A DNA stretch of 64,000 nt, taken from assembly GCA_963791995.1 (NCBI GenBank), contig CAWBUQ010000013.1, positions 1 to 64,000 on the forward strand, given 5' to 3'. Shown here one piece after another: positions 1 to 9,137 of this stretch. The position numbers and the translations under genes are program-made. Position 1 is the first letter of the stretch. Every line of letters begins with the position of its first letter. Under the pieces are notes generated by a model. It did not search any database. It was not told where the DNA came from and saw only the letters and a list, made by a program, of their open reading frames with translations. Origin of the DNA: Bog-473 sp963791995 (lineage in GTDB: Bacteria > Actinomycetota > Acidimicrobiia > Acidimicrobiales > RAAP-2).

Positions 1-14
1 ACGCGTGAGTCACA

Positions 15-775
15 ATGTTGCCGATGCTCGATTCCTCCTCCATCTCCGTCGTTCTCCGGACTTATCGGCCGGAGCGTGATGCCCTTTTGGAGTTTTTAGC
101 CGGGCTCTCGGCTGACGATTGGACCCAGCCGACTGAATGTCCGGCCTACTCAGTGAAGGGCATCGCCACGCATGTCTTGGGTGACGACTTCTCTCTCCTC
201 AGCCGACAGCGTGATGGTGCCGTCCAGGGCTTGGTGTACATGGCCGACGAGCTTCCCGGAGCCGACTTCCGAACGCTCCTCGACGCGTTCAACGACAGAT
301 GGGTGGCAACGACCCGGTTCATGAGCCCGTCCCTTCTGATCGAACTGCTCCGTCTCACCGGTGAGTGGACCGCCGCGTACTACGAGTCCGTCGATCCGGA
401 CTCGCCCGGTGAATCCGTAGGGCTGTTCGGCGCGAGCCAAGACTCGAGCTCCCCGTTCTGGCAGGCGATCGCCCGGGAGTACCTCAGCGCTGGATCCACC
501 ATTCACAAATCCGCAGGGCACTCGGTTTGGGGTCGCTGGCGGACCGGCAGTTCCTCCGCACTGGGATCGAGGTGGCCGCTGCAATGGCTCAGATGGAGAC
601 TGTTGTACCAACCGATTCCGAAGGAGTCTGGGGCTTCGGGCCGATCGTGCTCGGGCCGGCGCAGCAGGCCGCCGACATCTTGACCCTCGCCCATACCGCC
701 GAGTCGATCCGACAGCTCGCGACTGGGCCCGCAGACATGGTCGACTTCGTTGCAGCGGTGGCCGGCAGACAATGA
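15..775 (+). CDS. MDMPI-like (mycothiol-dependent maleylpyruvate isomerase / DinB fold) protein, one frameshift
   Basis: About 253 residues if the frame is repaired. The N-terminal part has the pattern of the MDMPI N-terminal metal-binding domain: a DDW at residues 34-36, CPAYSVK at 42-48 and the metal-ligand-like THVLGDD at 52-58. The reading then breaks near base 485 and continues in another frame with RWIHHSQIRRALG, the usual family helix carrying the second histidine cluster, and runs to a TGA at 775. Family members are small cytoplasmic four-helix proteins, some of which use mycothiol as thiol cofactor. The substrate here is unknown. A single missing base explains the break better than decay, because conservation is intact on both sides. 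Family call fairly sure, function not. Confidence 0.7.
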
Positions 776-885
776 GCCAGTCGTAGTTCGGCGTTAGGAG
801 GGCCGAGGTCAGCTCAGTAGGGTGAATGTGCCCGTTCATTGACCGGGCCCGGGACTAGCGAAGGTTCAACGCCTACTGTCATCGC

Positions 886-2071
886 ATGCGAGTGCTCGCA
901 GCATGCTCACTCGGTGGAGCCGGCCATCTCCAGCCACTCGTGCCTTTTCTCGACGAGGCGCGCCGCAGTGGCCATGAGACGCTGGTGGTCTGCCCTCCTG
1001 CGATGGCAGGCATGGTCGATGAGACTGGGCACCCCTTCCAAATGGGCGGTGAGCCGCCAGAACACGCTGTCGGACCGATACGGGAGCAGCTTGCGATCGT
1101 GCCTGCGGGCGAGGCATCAGTTCTGGGTAACAGGGAGCTATTCGGGCGGCTGGCGACGACCGCAATGTTGCCGTCGATGGACGCGGTCCTGCAAGACTGG
1201 CAGCCAGATGTCGTACTGCGAGATCCCTGTGAATACGCCTCGGCCGTAGCCGCGGCCCCACTCGGGATCCCGACGGTGACAGTCGCGATTGGCTTGGCCG
1301 AGGTCGAGTGGGCCTCGATCGACATCGCGGCTCCAGCGCTCGAAGTCCATCGCGCTGGATTCGTCCAGGAGCTGCGTCGTTCGCCCTACGTGACACGGTT
1401 CCCGGCCACCGTGGACCCGTCGCCCTTCCCGGACACTCGACGGTTCAGCCAATCGCTACCAACGCCGCAGGGCGCGTTGGGGGACTGGTGGCCGGGTTCG
1501 AGCGCCCCCCTCGTCTACATGAGCTTCGGCACAGTCCTCGGCCACATGACAATCGCATCCGAGATCTACCGGACTGCGTTGGAGGCCGTAACCGGGCTCG
1601 ACGCCCGCGTTCTTCTGACCGTCGGACGGAGGTTCGACCCATCCCAGCTCAACGACGTGCCCGACAACGTCCACGTCGAGGCCTGGGTCGACCAGGCGGA
1701 CGCGCTCGAGCGAGGCTGCACTGGTCGTCTGCCATGGCGGATCGGGGACCACCTTCGGCGCCCTCGCAGCTGGTGTCCCGGTGGTCGTCGTTCCGCTCTT
1801 CGCCGACCAGTTCACCAACGGATCCCGCGTGCTCCGAGTCGGTGCTGGCCTTCTGATCGAGGTCGACCGAGATACACAAGGGCGGCGGCCCCTTGGCAGT
1901 GGCGAGGCTGGCCACATCCGCGACGCCGTCGAAGCAGTGCTCGCCGACGACTCCTACCGCGAAGGTTCCCGAGCAATCGTGGCCGAGATGGCGGCAGCAC
2001 CCACGACCAAGACGACCCTTGAGGATCTCCTGCGCATTGGCCGACTTCCGCACGGGCTGTCCGCATGGTGA
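886..2071 (+). CDS. GT1-family (MGT/UGT-like) glycosyltransferase, one frameshift
   Basis: About 395 residues after repair, the usual length for the family. The N-terminal Rossmann start has the GGAGH loop (residues 9-13) followed by LQPLVPFLDE, as in macrolide and sterol glycosyltransferases. The C-terminal nucleotide-sugar domain has YMSFGTV and then, after a one-base break near 1710, the donor-binding HGGSGT motif (bases 1733-1750), GVPVVVVPLFADQ and a normal end at 2071. It should transfer a sugar from an NDP-sugar to a small lipophilic acceptor in the cytoplasm. The acceptor cannot be inferred because no biosynthetic genes are adjacent. Confidence 0.82.
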
Positions 2072-2108
2072 CGAGAACGCGCCCCAGTAGGCCGGTTCTG
2101 CGTGTCAT

Positions 2109-2776
2109 CTACTCCTGTCCGAGCAGATAACGGACAGCTTCGCGGATGGAGCCCGCGAGCTGATCGGGCGGACTTCCGAGCGTCAGGTCCCAGGTCCGGT
2201 CCCGGTGGATCCATATCGTCGCCATTTCACAGTGGCGGGCACCAACGATGTCGGCGGTTGGCGAGTCGCCAATCATCCAACTGGCCTGCGCACACGCCTT
2301 GCCGTCTCTTCACCGACAGCCCGCTGAAGAGCTACTTCGAAAATCCGGCGGTCTGGCTTGGCGATACCCAACTCCCCTGACGAACAGAAACCATTGACGA
2401 AGGGAAGAAGTCCCAGCCGCTCGGCCTTTCTGAGCTGGTGAGTGTGTGGCCCATTGGTGATGATGCAGATCCGCCAGTCGGCCGCCTGGAGGTCGGCGAG
2501 GCAGTTCTGGATATCGCTATCCGGCCTGAGCATCTCCCAATAGCCTTCGTAATACGCAGATACCAAGGTCTCGACAGGTTCCTGCAGACCGAAGTGCGCC
2601 TTCGCGTTCGTCCATAGTTCAGTTCGGTCGGTAAGACCGTCCTGGTCGGCGACGATCAGCCACTCGACTGCGTCTCGACTGAATCGATGATCCAGAGCGA
2701 ACCTTTCCGCCCACTTTCGAAACGTGGCATCCCTGTCGTAGAGAGTGTTATCGAGGTCGAAGAGAGCGATTCGCAT
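2109..2776 (-). CDS. HAD-superfamily phosphatase (YjjG/phosphoglycolate phosphatase-like), one frameshift
   Basis: About 222 residues. All four HAD motifs are visible: motif I DLDNTLYD at the N-terminus (nucleophile Asp plus acid/base Asp), motif II ITNGP, motif III lysine in IAKPDRRIF, and, after a break near 2297, motif IV MIGDSPTADIVGA. The helical cap between motifs I and II marks a C1-cap HAD. The ATG at 2776 is chosen because MRIALFDLD starts there and a GGGGAGA sequence lies just upstream; an ATG at 2797 is also possible. It converges with the glycosyltransferase. The substrate is probably a small phosphate ester or nucleotide, but nothing in the context decides this. Confidence 0.85.
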
Positions 2777-2879
2777 GGGCCGTGGTTCTCCCCACATTGT
2801 CCCAGACCGTGGGACTAGGTGCCTGCGGCACCACGGGGACAGTGCCCAGCGATTCGGAGCTCGTCCTAGCGTCTACGGC

Positions 2880-3731
2880 ATGGACGAGGATGAGAGGCAT
2901 GCGCTCGGCTACGAGCGGGTCGACGAGGATCCGAATGTCTCGGTTCTCCTCGAAACGATGGAGGCCACCGGGCGCTGGGAAGCCACCCTTCAACTTCGCG
3001 CATGGGAACGCGAGCAGCTGAACCTCACCCCTGGTCAGCGACTCCTCGACGTCGGCTGCGGCCTGGGCGATGCTGCCCTCGCCCTGGGTGACGAACTCGG
3101 AAGCGATGGAGAGATAGTCGGCATCGACGCCTCGGCAGAAATGATCGCAGGTGCGCGATCGCGGGCGCGCACAGCGAGGTGCCGGGTCAGGTTCATCGTC
3201 GGCGACGCACTTGAGCTTGCCGTGTCGAACAGCACCTTCGACATTGCTCGATCCGAACGGACCCTGCAGTGGTTGACCGACCCCAAAGCAGCCGTCGCCG
3301 AAATGGCCCGCGTGCTACGACCAGGCGGCCGCCTGTCACTCATCGAGACCGATTGGTCGACCTTCGGCATCAACGTCGGCGACGGCGACCTCGCCAAGCG
3401 CGTTCACGATTCCATGCAGATCGAGCGACGCAGAGCATCCAACATCGGGCGCCGGCTCGCTGACCTCGTTCACGACATCGGATTTGAACTGGTGGATCAC
3501 ACGACGGCCACACAGCATTGGACTGCTTGGAACCCCGACGAGTCACCTGCTCCTTACGGCTGCTTTTCGATGACCAGCCTCGCCGAGGACCTCATTGATA
3601 CCGGACATCTCAGCGCCGACGAACGAGATCGGTTCGTGTCGACCATTCACTCGGCTGCACGCGAAGGCCGCTTTTCGATGGCTCTCACGATGTTCGGGGT
3701 CGTTGCGGTAGCAAGTCGGAGCGCGCCGTAG
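2880..3731 (+). CDS. Class I SAM-dependent methyltransferase (UbiE/COQ5-like)
   Basis: 283 residues, intact. The SAM-binding glycine motif is LLDVGCGLGDAAL (about residues 55-67), followed by the acidic motif II GIDASAEM and, further on, the ARSERTLQWL segment and the motif VLRPGGRLSL, which is the usual order in Methyltransf_11 enzymes. The C-terminal part, about residues 175-283, is a family-typical substrate cap. The ATG at 2880 was chosen over an upstream start because the upstream extension reads as intergenic DNA overlapping the HAD gene's 5' end. It is divergent from the HAD gene. The methyl acceptor is unknown. Confidence 0.83.
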   Translation: MDEDERHALGYERVDEDPNVSVLLETMEATGRWEATLQLRAWEREQLNLTPGQRLLDVGCGLGDAALALGDELGSDGEIVGIDASAEMIAGARSRARTARCRVRFIVGDALELAVSNSTFDIARSERTLQWLTDPKAAVAEMARVLRPGGRLSLIETDWSTFGINVGDGDLAKRVHDSMQIERRRASNIGRRLADLVHDIGFELVDHTTATQHWTAWNPDESPAPYGCFSMTSLAEDLIDTGHLSADERDRFVSTIHSAAREGRFSMALTMFGVVAVASRSAP

Positions 3732-3818
3732 AGCTCTTCGATCGTTGGAGCGGGGTGAGACTCCCCCAATCGCCGGGCGGGGCATGACACAGGTCCGACT
3801 TCTCGGCACAATGGTTGC

Positions 3819-4458
3819 GTGGTCGGGTTCTCCCACCTCCCGAGCGACCCGGAGATCGCAGCGTGGCCGAGGTTTACTCGGGAGCACCCCCTCGAACTCT
3901 TGGTAAGTGCGTGCCTGACGGGTGCTCCCTGTGGAGTAGACGGGTCCTCCTACGGTGCTCCCTACACGCATACAGCTCGTCTGTTGCATCTTCCAAATGT
4001 GCACGCCCACGCCTTTTGCCCCGAGGACTTCGCATTCGGCACCCCTCGCCGCGACGCCAGACATCCACGGCGGCACCGGGTTCGATGTTCTTGATGGCAC
4101 AGCTCGAGTGCTCAGCGACGCCGGGGAGGACTGGACTCCGCGAACGCTCGACGCCGCCCGGGCGATGTTGCGGGTGGCACAAGAGAACGACGTCCGCTTG
4201 GCTCTGCTCATGGACATCAGTGCTGCGTGTGGTTCCCAGGTCATCTATGACGGGCCACGGTCAGAGGGCCATCACCAAGCGGGGCAGGGGGTCTGTGCTG
4301 CGCTCCTGATCCGTCACGGGATCAAAGTCCTGAGTCAAAGAGATCAACGCACACTCGACGCGGTCTTGAGCAAACTGGACCCCACTTACCGATCACATCC
4401 GAACGCTCAGGATCACCATGAAACGCTCTGGTATGTCGAAACGTTTGGGCATCGGTGA
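3819..4458 (+). CDS. DUF523 family protein (YbbK-like), one frameshift
   Basis: About 213 residues after repair. The start is a GTG (VVGFSHLPSD). The DUF523 signature is clear: LLVSACLTGAPCGVDG with two conserved cysteines, then FCPEDFAFGTPR, a frame break near 4050, then ATPDIHGGTGFDVLDG and the third cysteine region DISAACGSQVIYDG. The conserved cysteines suggest a metal- or sulfur-handling role, and relatives have been proposed as 2-thiouracil desulfurases. That proposal is family knowledge, not visible here. It converges with the phosphatase-like gene on its right. Confidence 0.8.
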
Positions 4459-4531
4459 TCAGTTGACCAACCTGTCCCAGTTCGCCGCACATGAAGGACC
4501 TCGGGCAGTCCGACCCTGACGAACGGGGACC

Positions 4532-5062
4532 TCAACCGGCAAAGTCGACAACGAACGCCTTCTGTCGTCCCGACTCCACGGCGTTCGCGGAGTAGTTCCC
4601 ACGCACCCAGGTGACGGCATCGCTGGAAGGAAGTCCACACAAGATGGCCAGGCAGGCCAACGCCGTTCCGGTTCGTCCATGACCTCCGAGACAACCCAGC
4701 TCAACTCGCTCTCCAGCGCGAGCGCGTTCCAGCAGCGATCTCAGGGCGGCCACCACGGGAGCAGCATTGCTGGGCACGCCGAAATCGGGCCAGTCGAGGT
4801 GATCGTGGGACCACGGAGGATCCCATTGGGGGTCCAGATACAGACCGAAATCGGGAGCATGGTCGCGGGCATAGGGATGCCGGGCATCAAACGAAACGGC
4901 GGTGACTTCGGTCCCGTCCGGCAACACGACGATGGATCGATGGAGGTGCAGGTCAAACCGCTGATGATCGTGGTCAGAGGCAGCGCACTTTGCCGGTTCA
5001 TCGTCCACGTACCAGTGGACCTCGCATTGCGCGCACACCACGACGGATCGGATGTCAGTCAC
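4532..5062 (-). CDS. Protein-tyrosine-phosphatase-like protein with N-terminal Cys pair
   Basis: 176 residues from the GTG at 5062; an ATG at 5143 would add 27 poorly conserved residues. The C-terminal half has a CX5R phosphatase loop, CLGGHGRTG, followed by TALACLAILCG, which matches the P-loop of dual-specificity and tyrosine phosphatases (catalytic Cys and Arg both present). A DFGLYLDPQW segment earlier could supply the general acid loop. The N-terminus has CAQCEVHWY, a possible metal-binding pair. It should hydrolyse phosphoester bonds in protein or a small molecule. No neighbour hints at the substrate. Confidence 0.72.
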   Translation of the reverse strand: MTDIRSVVVCAQCEVHWYVDDEPAKCAASDHDHQRFDLHLHRSIVVLPDGTEVTAVSFDARHPYARDHAPDFGLYLDPQWDPPWSHDHLDWPDFGVPSNAAPVVAALRSLLERARAGERVELGCLGGHGRTGTALACLAILCGLPSSDAVTWVRGNYSANAVESGRQKAFVVDFAG

Positions 5063-5325
5063 GCCTTTATTGTTGTCGCAAGCGCCGATTCCCCGGACTC
5101 GCCGGCGGCCGTTGAGGTGAGCTCCCTTTCGCCAATGATGCAACGCAGAACGCCACCAAAATCCACCGTCTGCTTGCTATCGTGAGCACCGGGCCGACTG
5201 CAGTGGATCCGCCGGAAGCTGAGCCAGAGTCGACCTGAGCGTTTAGGTCGAGCTGATCTTCTGAACTGGGGGTTCGCCGCCTGAAATCCATGTTTCGGAC
5301 ATCGGTCACGAGACATGGGTTTACT
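5063..5325. other. Intergenic DNA ending at an abrupt junction
   Basis: I see no gene, repeat or RNA in these 263 bases. The right end matters: at about 5326 the sequence changes without transition into the interior of a VirB4-like coding sequence. That makes it the boundary of an integrated element, a deletion point, or an assembly join. Confidence 0.4.
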
Positions 5326-5715
5326 GAATGCTTTCCAACCTCGGGGTGGCGCGCTGGCTGCAGTCGTCGTGGAAGCTCTCGCGGGCCTTCGGGGTGTCCA
5401 ACGTGGCGGTGCTCCACCGTGTGTCCGACCTCCGCTCGGTCGGCGCCTCCGATTCGGAGCAGGTGGCGCTGGCCCAGGGCCTGTTGGCCGACTCAGAGAC
5501 CGCGTGTCGTCTACGCGCAGTCGCCGGGCGAGCTCGAGGCGGCCACCGAGCTCCTCTCGCTCTCGAGCACCGAGACCGACCTGCTCCCACAGCTCCGGCG
5601 GGGGATCGCGCTCTGGAAGGTGGGGCAGCGCTCGTTCCTCGTGCAGCATCGACTGAGCGCCACGGAGCGCCGGATCGTCGACACCGACGCGGCGATGGCG
5701 TCGGGGACGGCGTAG
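5326..5715 (+). pseudogene. C-terminal fragment of a VirB4/TraC-like conjugation ATPase
   Basis: About 130 residues. It begins immediately after where the Walker B block (DEAW) of actinobacterial VirB4-like ATPases would lie: MLSNLGVARWLQSSWK, then VAVLHRVSDLRSVG and LLADSET. After a one-base break near 5503 it continues as RVVYAQSPGELEAA, GIALWKVGQRSFLVQHRLS and a normal TAG. Roughly the first three quarters of such a protein, including Walker A, are absent; unrelated DNA sits upstream instead. The full enzyme powers type IV secretion at the membrane. This piece cannot. It lies 12 bases from the coupling-protein gene, the usual order in integrative conjugative elements. Confidence 0.72.
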
Positions 5716-5727
5716 GTGGGACGGCCG

Positions 5728-7198
5728 ATGTCGGGGCTGGTGGCCACGGTCGTGCCGATTGCGCTCGGCGGCGCACTGGTTGCCGGGATCTCCTCGACGA
5801 ACCCGCTCGGTCAGTGGCGCGCGCCGGATCCGGTCGGAGCGGGAGCCGGCGTGGTGCCCGCTGGGCTCGACGGCGCGACCTGCGGCCGCTGCTCGTCCCT
5901 CACGGCGCCACGCCACCGGGCCGGCTCGTGCTGGGCGTCACCTCCGGCGTCGTCCGCGCCGCACCGGTGGCGGCCGAGCGGGCACAGTCCCTCGTCGTCG
6001 TCGGGCCGACCCAGAGTGGCAAGACGACGCGCCTGGCCGTGCCCGCCATCCTCGGCTGGCGCGGTCCGGTGGTGGCCGCGAGCGTGAAGAGCGACCTGCT
6101 GCATCACACCCTCGGTGCGTGCAGCCGGCGCGGCCGGGTGTGGTGCATCGACCCCACCGGCTCGACGGCGGCGCGCCGGAGCAGCTGGTCGCCGGTCGCC
6201 GGATGCAGCGAGTGGCAGCGCGCCTGTCACGTGGCGGTCGACCTGTGCGAGGCGGCCAAGGCCGACGGCACCACCGCCGAGGGGGAGTTCTGGTACGCCA
6301 CGGCGGCCAAGCTCCTGGCGCCGCTCTTGTTCGCCGCCGCGGTGGAGGGTCGGCCCATGGCCGACGTCGTGCGCTGGGTGGACACCCAGGAGACGGGGCA
6401 GGTGGCGGCGATCTTGGAGCGGTCGGCGTCGCCGGAACCGCTGCAGGCGGCGCAGGCCACCTGGTATCGCGACGAGCGGACGCGGAGCTCCGTGTACACG
6501 ACCGCCGAGACCGTGCTGGCGCCCTTTGCCCACGAGGCGGCAACGCCGGCGCCGGGGCCAGCGTTCGAGCCAGAGGATCTCCTCGGCGGTGCCAACACCC
6601 TCTTCCTGTGCGCGCCGGCCCACGATCAGCGCCGCCTGCGCGGCTACTTCACCGCACTCACGCAGCAGGTCTTGTCCCACGCGTTCGCCACCGCCACACG
6701 AGCCGGCCGCCCGTTGGAGCCGCCGCTGTTGGTCGTGCTCGACGAGGCGGCGCACATCGCGCCGTTGTCCGAGCTCGACGGCTTGGCCGCGACCTGTGCG
6801 TCGCACGGGATCCAGTTGGTGACGGTGTGGCAGGACCTGGCACAGGTGCGGGGCAGGTTCGGTCCCCGTGCCCCGACCGTGTTGAACAACCACCGGGCCA
6901 AATTGTTCCTCCCCGGCATCGCCGACCCCGACACCCTCGAGTACGCCAGCCGCCTCATCGGTGACGAGGAAGCGGCCCAACCCTCCGTCACCGCGCGACC
7001 CGTCGGGACGGCGCTCGACCACGTCGACCACGGGCACGCGCCGGCTGCTGGCACCCGAGGAGCTGCGGTGCCTTCCCCGCGGCCAGGGCGTGCTGGTCTA
7101 CGGGACGTTGCCGCCGGCCCGGCTGCACCTGCGACCGTGGCCGGGTGCCGGTGCCGGTGCCGGGTCGTCGCGTCGGTGTCAGGGCTCGCCGCCGTTGA
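5728..7198 (+). CDS. VirD4/TraG-like type IV coupling protein, at least two frameshifts
   Basis: About 490 residues. An N-terminal membrane segment (VVPIALGGALVAGI) is followed, after a break near 5868, by HDLR-like DLRPLL, the Walker A motif GPTQSGKTT, VVAASVKSDLL, the Walker B LLVVLDEAAHIAPL, the TWQDLAQ sensor region and RAKLFLPGIADP. A second break near 6990 restores the DPSGRRSTTSTT and GVLVYGTLPP end. Such proteins bring DNA-relaxase complexes to the conjugation pore. The true stop is uncertain: one frame runs on into the opposing sigma gene, while TGA at 7196-7198 is the nearest stop. No relaxase, integrase or origin of transfer is visible nearby. Confidence 0.75.
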
Positions 7199-8498
7199 GC
7201 GTCCGAGGCCCGTTCGCTCCGGTCGCAGTGGCCCGACTGGAGCGGGCACGGTCTGAGAGGAGCGTGCGCTCTGCGTCGTTGGTCGCCAGCGCGGCGGCTC
7301 GTTCGAACTCATCGGCGGCCTCGTCGTGCCGGCCCACCCGGTCGAGCAGGTCCCCCCTGACGCCGGCGAGGAGGTGATAGCGCTCCAGCGTCCCGCTGGC
7401 AACGAGCATGTCCACCAGGGCGAGGGCGTCGGCAGGCCCGGTGGCCATGGAGACCGCGACGGCGCGGTTGAGCTCGACGATGGGTGACGGCGTGGCCCGC
7501 GCCAGCTCCGTGTAGAGACTCACGAGTTCGCCCCAGTCCGTCTCATCTGGGTGAAAGGTGCGTGCATGACACGCGGCGATGGCGGCCTGCAGCTCGTAGG
7601 GCCCTCTCTCGCGTCCTTCCCGCGCCGTGTCGGCGCAGCACAGTGCGTCCTCGCCTCGCCCGATGTGGAGCCGGTCCCACGTACGGCGATCTTGCTCGAG
7701 CAGGAGCACCGGCTCGCCGGAGGGGCCGATGCGCGCCCGCAGCCGCGACGATTGGAACTCCATGAGTGCGACAAGGCCGTGGATCTCGGACTCTTCGGGC
7801 GCCAACGTCGTGAGCACGCGCCCGAGGCGGAGCGCCTCGTAGCAGAGCTCGGGCCGCGTCCAGTCCGCCCCTGTCGTTGCCGCATAGCCCTCGTTGAAGA
7901 CGAGGTAGATGACTTCGAGGACGGCACCCAGGCGTTCGGCGCGGTCCTCTCCCACCGGCACCTCGAAGGGGACCCCGGCTTTGGCGATCGTCTTCTTGGC
8001 CCGCACGATGCGCTGGGCGATGGTCGGCTCGGGCACGACATAGGCCCGCGCGATCTCGGGCACGCTGAGACCACCAACCAGCCGGAGCGTCAGCGCGACC
8101 CGGGCGGGGACGGAGAGCACCGGGTGGCAGGCCACGAACATCAGGCGAAGCCGGTCGTCGTCGATCTCGCGGGGTGACGGCAACTCGATGCCCGCGGTGC
8201 TGTCGTCCACAGACGACCGAACGAGCTGCTCTGCGACCTGCGCGTACTTTGTCGCGAGGTTCCGGTCGCGTCGGAAACGGTCGATTGCTTTGCGCTTCGC
8301 CACGGCAGTCAGCCATGCGCCGGGATTCTGAGGCGTCCCGTCGCGAGGCCACTGGCGCAATGCATCGACCAGCGCGTCATGGGTCAACTCCTCGGCCAGG
8401 TCGAGATCACCGACGAACGACGTCATCACGGCCACGACCCGGGGGAACTCGATCCGGTATGTGGCCTCGATCGCGGCGGTCGAATCGGTGGCCGGCAC
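7179..8498 (-). CDS. ECF-family RNA polymerase sigma factor, ECF42 type with C-terminal TPR-like domain
   Basis: 439 residues, intact. The N-terminal sigma-2 region contains DLAEELTHDAL and WLTAVAKRKAIDRFRR, and sigma-4 follows with GGLSVPEIARAYVVPEPTIAQRI. The rest is the long DUF6596/TPR extension found in ECF42 sigma factors (VIYLVFNEGYAA, then PIVELNRAVAVSMATGP). ECF42 factors have no classical anti-sigma; the extension is thought to control activity. The gene lies 59 bases downstream of a YCII/DGPF gene on the same strand, the hallmark pairing of this group. Its 3' end overlaps the probable end of the coupling protein on the other strand. Confidence 0.9.
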   Translation of the reverse strand: MPATDSTAAIEATYRIEFPRVVAVMTSFVGDLDLAEELTHDALVDALRQWPRDGTPQNPGAWLTAVAKRKAIDRFRRDRNLATKYAQVAEQLVRSSVDDSTAGIELPSPREIDDDRLRLMFVACHPVLSVPARVALTLRLVGGLSVPEIARAYVVPEPTIAQRIVRAKKTIAKAGVPFEVPVGEDRAERLGAVLEVIYLVFNEGYAATTGADWTRPELCYEALRLGRVLTTLAPEESEIHGLVALMEFQSSRLRARIGPSGEPVLLLEQDRRTWDRLHIGRGEDALCCADTAREGRERGPYELQAAIAACHARTFHPDETDWGELVSLYTELARATPSPIVELNRAVAVSMATGPADALALVDMLVASGTLERYHLLAGVRGDLLDRVGRHDEAADEFERAAALATNDAERTLLSDRARSSRATATGANGPRTLNGGEP

Positions 8499-8557
8499 GC
8501 CACCGATTCAACCACCGCGACTCGAATGCGGGCCCGCTGGGCCCACCCGGACCCCAG

Positions 8558-8899
8558 TCAGCCCGAGACCGGGCGGACCCGCACCTCCCCTTCACCCAGG
8601 ACGCCGAGGAAGCGCTTGGACCACTCGACGGCCTCGGGGAGATCGCGGCACTCGAGCAGCGCCCACCCGCCGACGAGCTCCTTCGCCTCGGTGAACGGCC
8701 CGTCGACCACGGTGTACTCGCCCTCTTTCAGGGTGATGATGGAACCCTCCGATGTCGGGGCGATCCCTCCGGTGGCGACGATGACGCCCGCCTTCGTCGC
8801 GTCTTCGACGAACCTGCCCATCTTCTCGAAGAGCTCGGGCGGCGGCGGCTCGGCCGGCAGTTGTGCCTCGTCGGCAAGGGTGTAGCCCAGGAATCGCAT
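8558..8899 (-). CDS. YCII-related (DGPF domain) protein
   Basis: 113 residues. The ATG at 8899 is chosen because it is preceded by a strong GAAGGAG ribosome-binding site. The DGPF signature is present as TVVDGPFTEAKELVGG, with the usual LKEGEY strand before it. YCII/DGPF proteins are small ferredoxin-like-fold proteins that are nearly always encoded beside ECF41/ECF42 sigma factors and are presumed members of their regulons. Its biochemical role is unknown. It probably forms an operon with the downstream sigma gene. Confidence 0.88.
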   Translation of the reverse strand: MRFLGYTLADEAQLPAEPPPPELFEKMGRFVEDATKAGVIVATGGIAPTSEGSIITLKEGEYTVVDGPFTEAKELVGGWALLECRDLPEAVEWSKRFLGVLGEGEVRVRPVSG

Positions 8900-9137
8900 G
8901 ATGTGCTCCTTCTGATTCTTTGCTGTCTGCGAGGCGGCTCTCGCCCCACTCTGACAGAGCGTCGAACGGGCGGGCCACGGATCGACACGGCGGCGAGATT
9001 TTCTTCGTGTCCGCATACTCCCGTCTGCCGGGTGCCCGGTTCGGTTGCCGGGCAGGTCGTCGTGGTCTCAGCCGCGACTAACCTCGCTCCGGCGGAAAGT
9101 TTCGCAGTGGTCCACGAAGATCCAAGGGGGTCGACGC

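Noticed and set aside
5811..7037. Minus-strand frame of 408 codons opposite the coupling protein
   Set aside because: The plus strand contains Walker A and B motifs; the minus frame has none.
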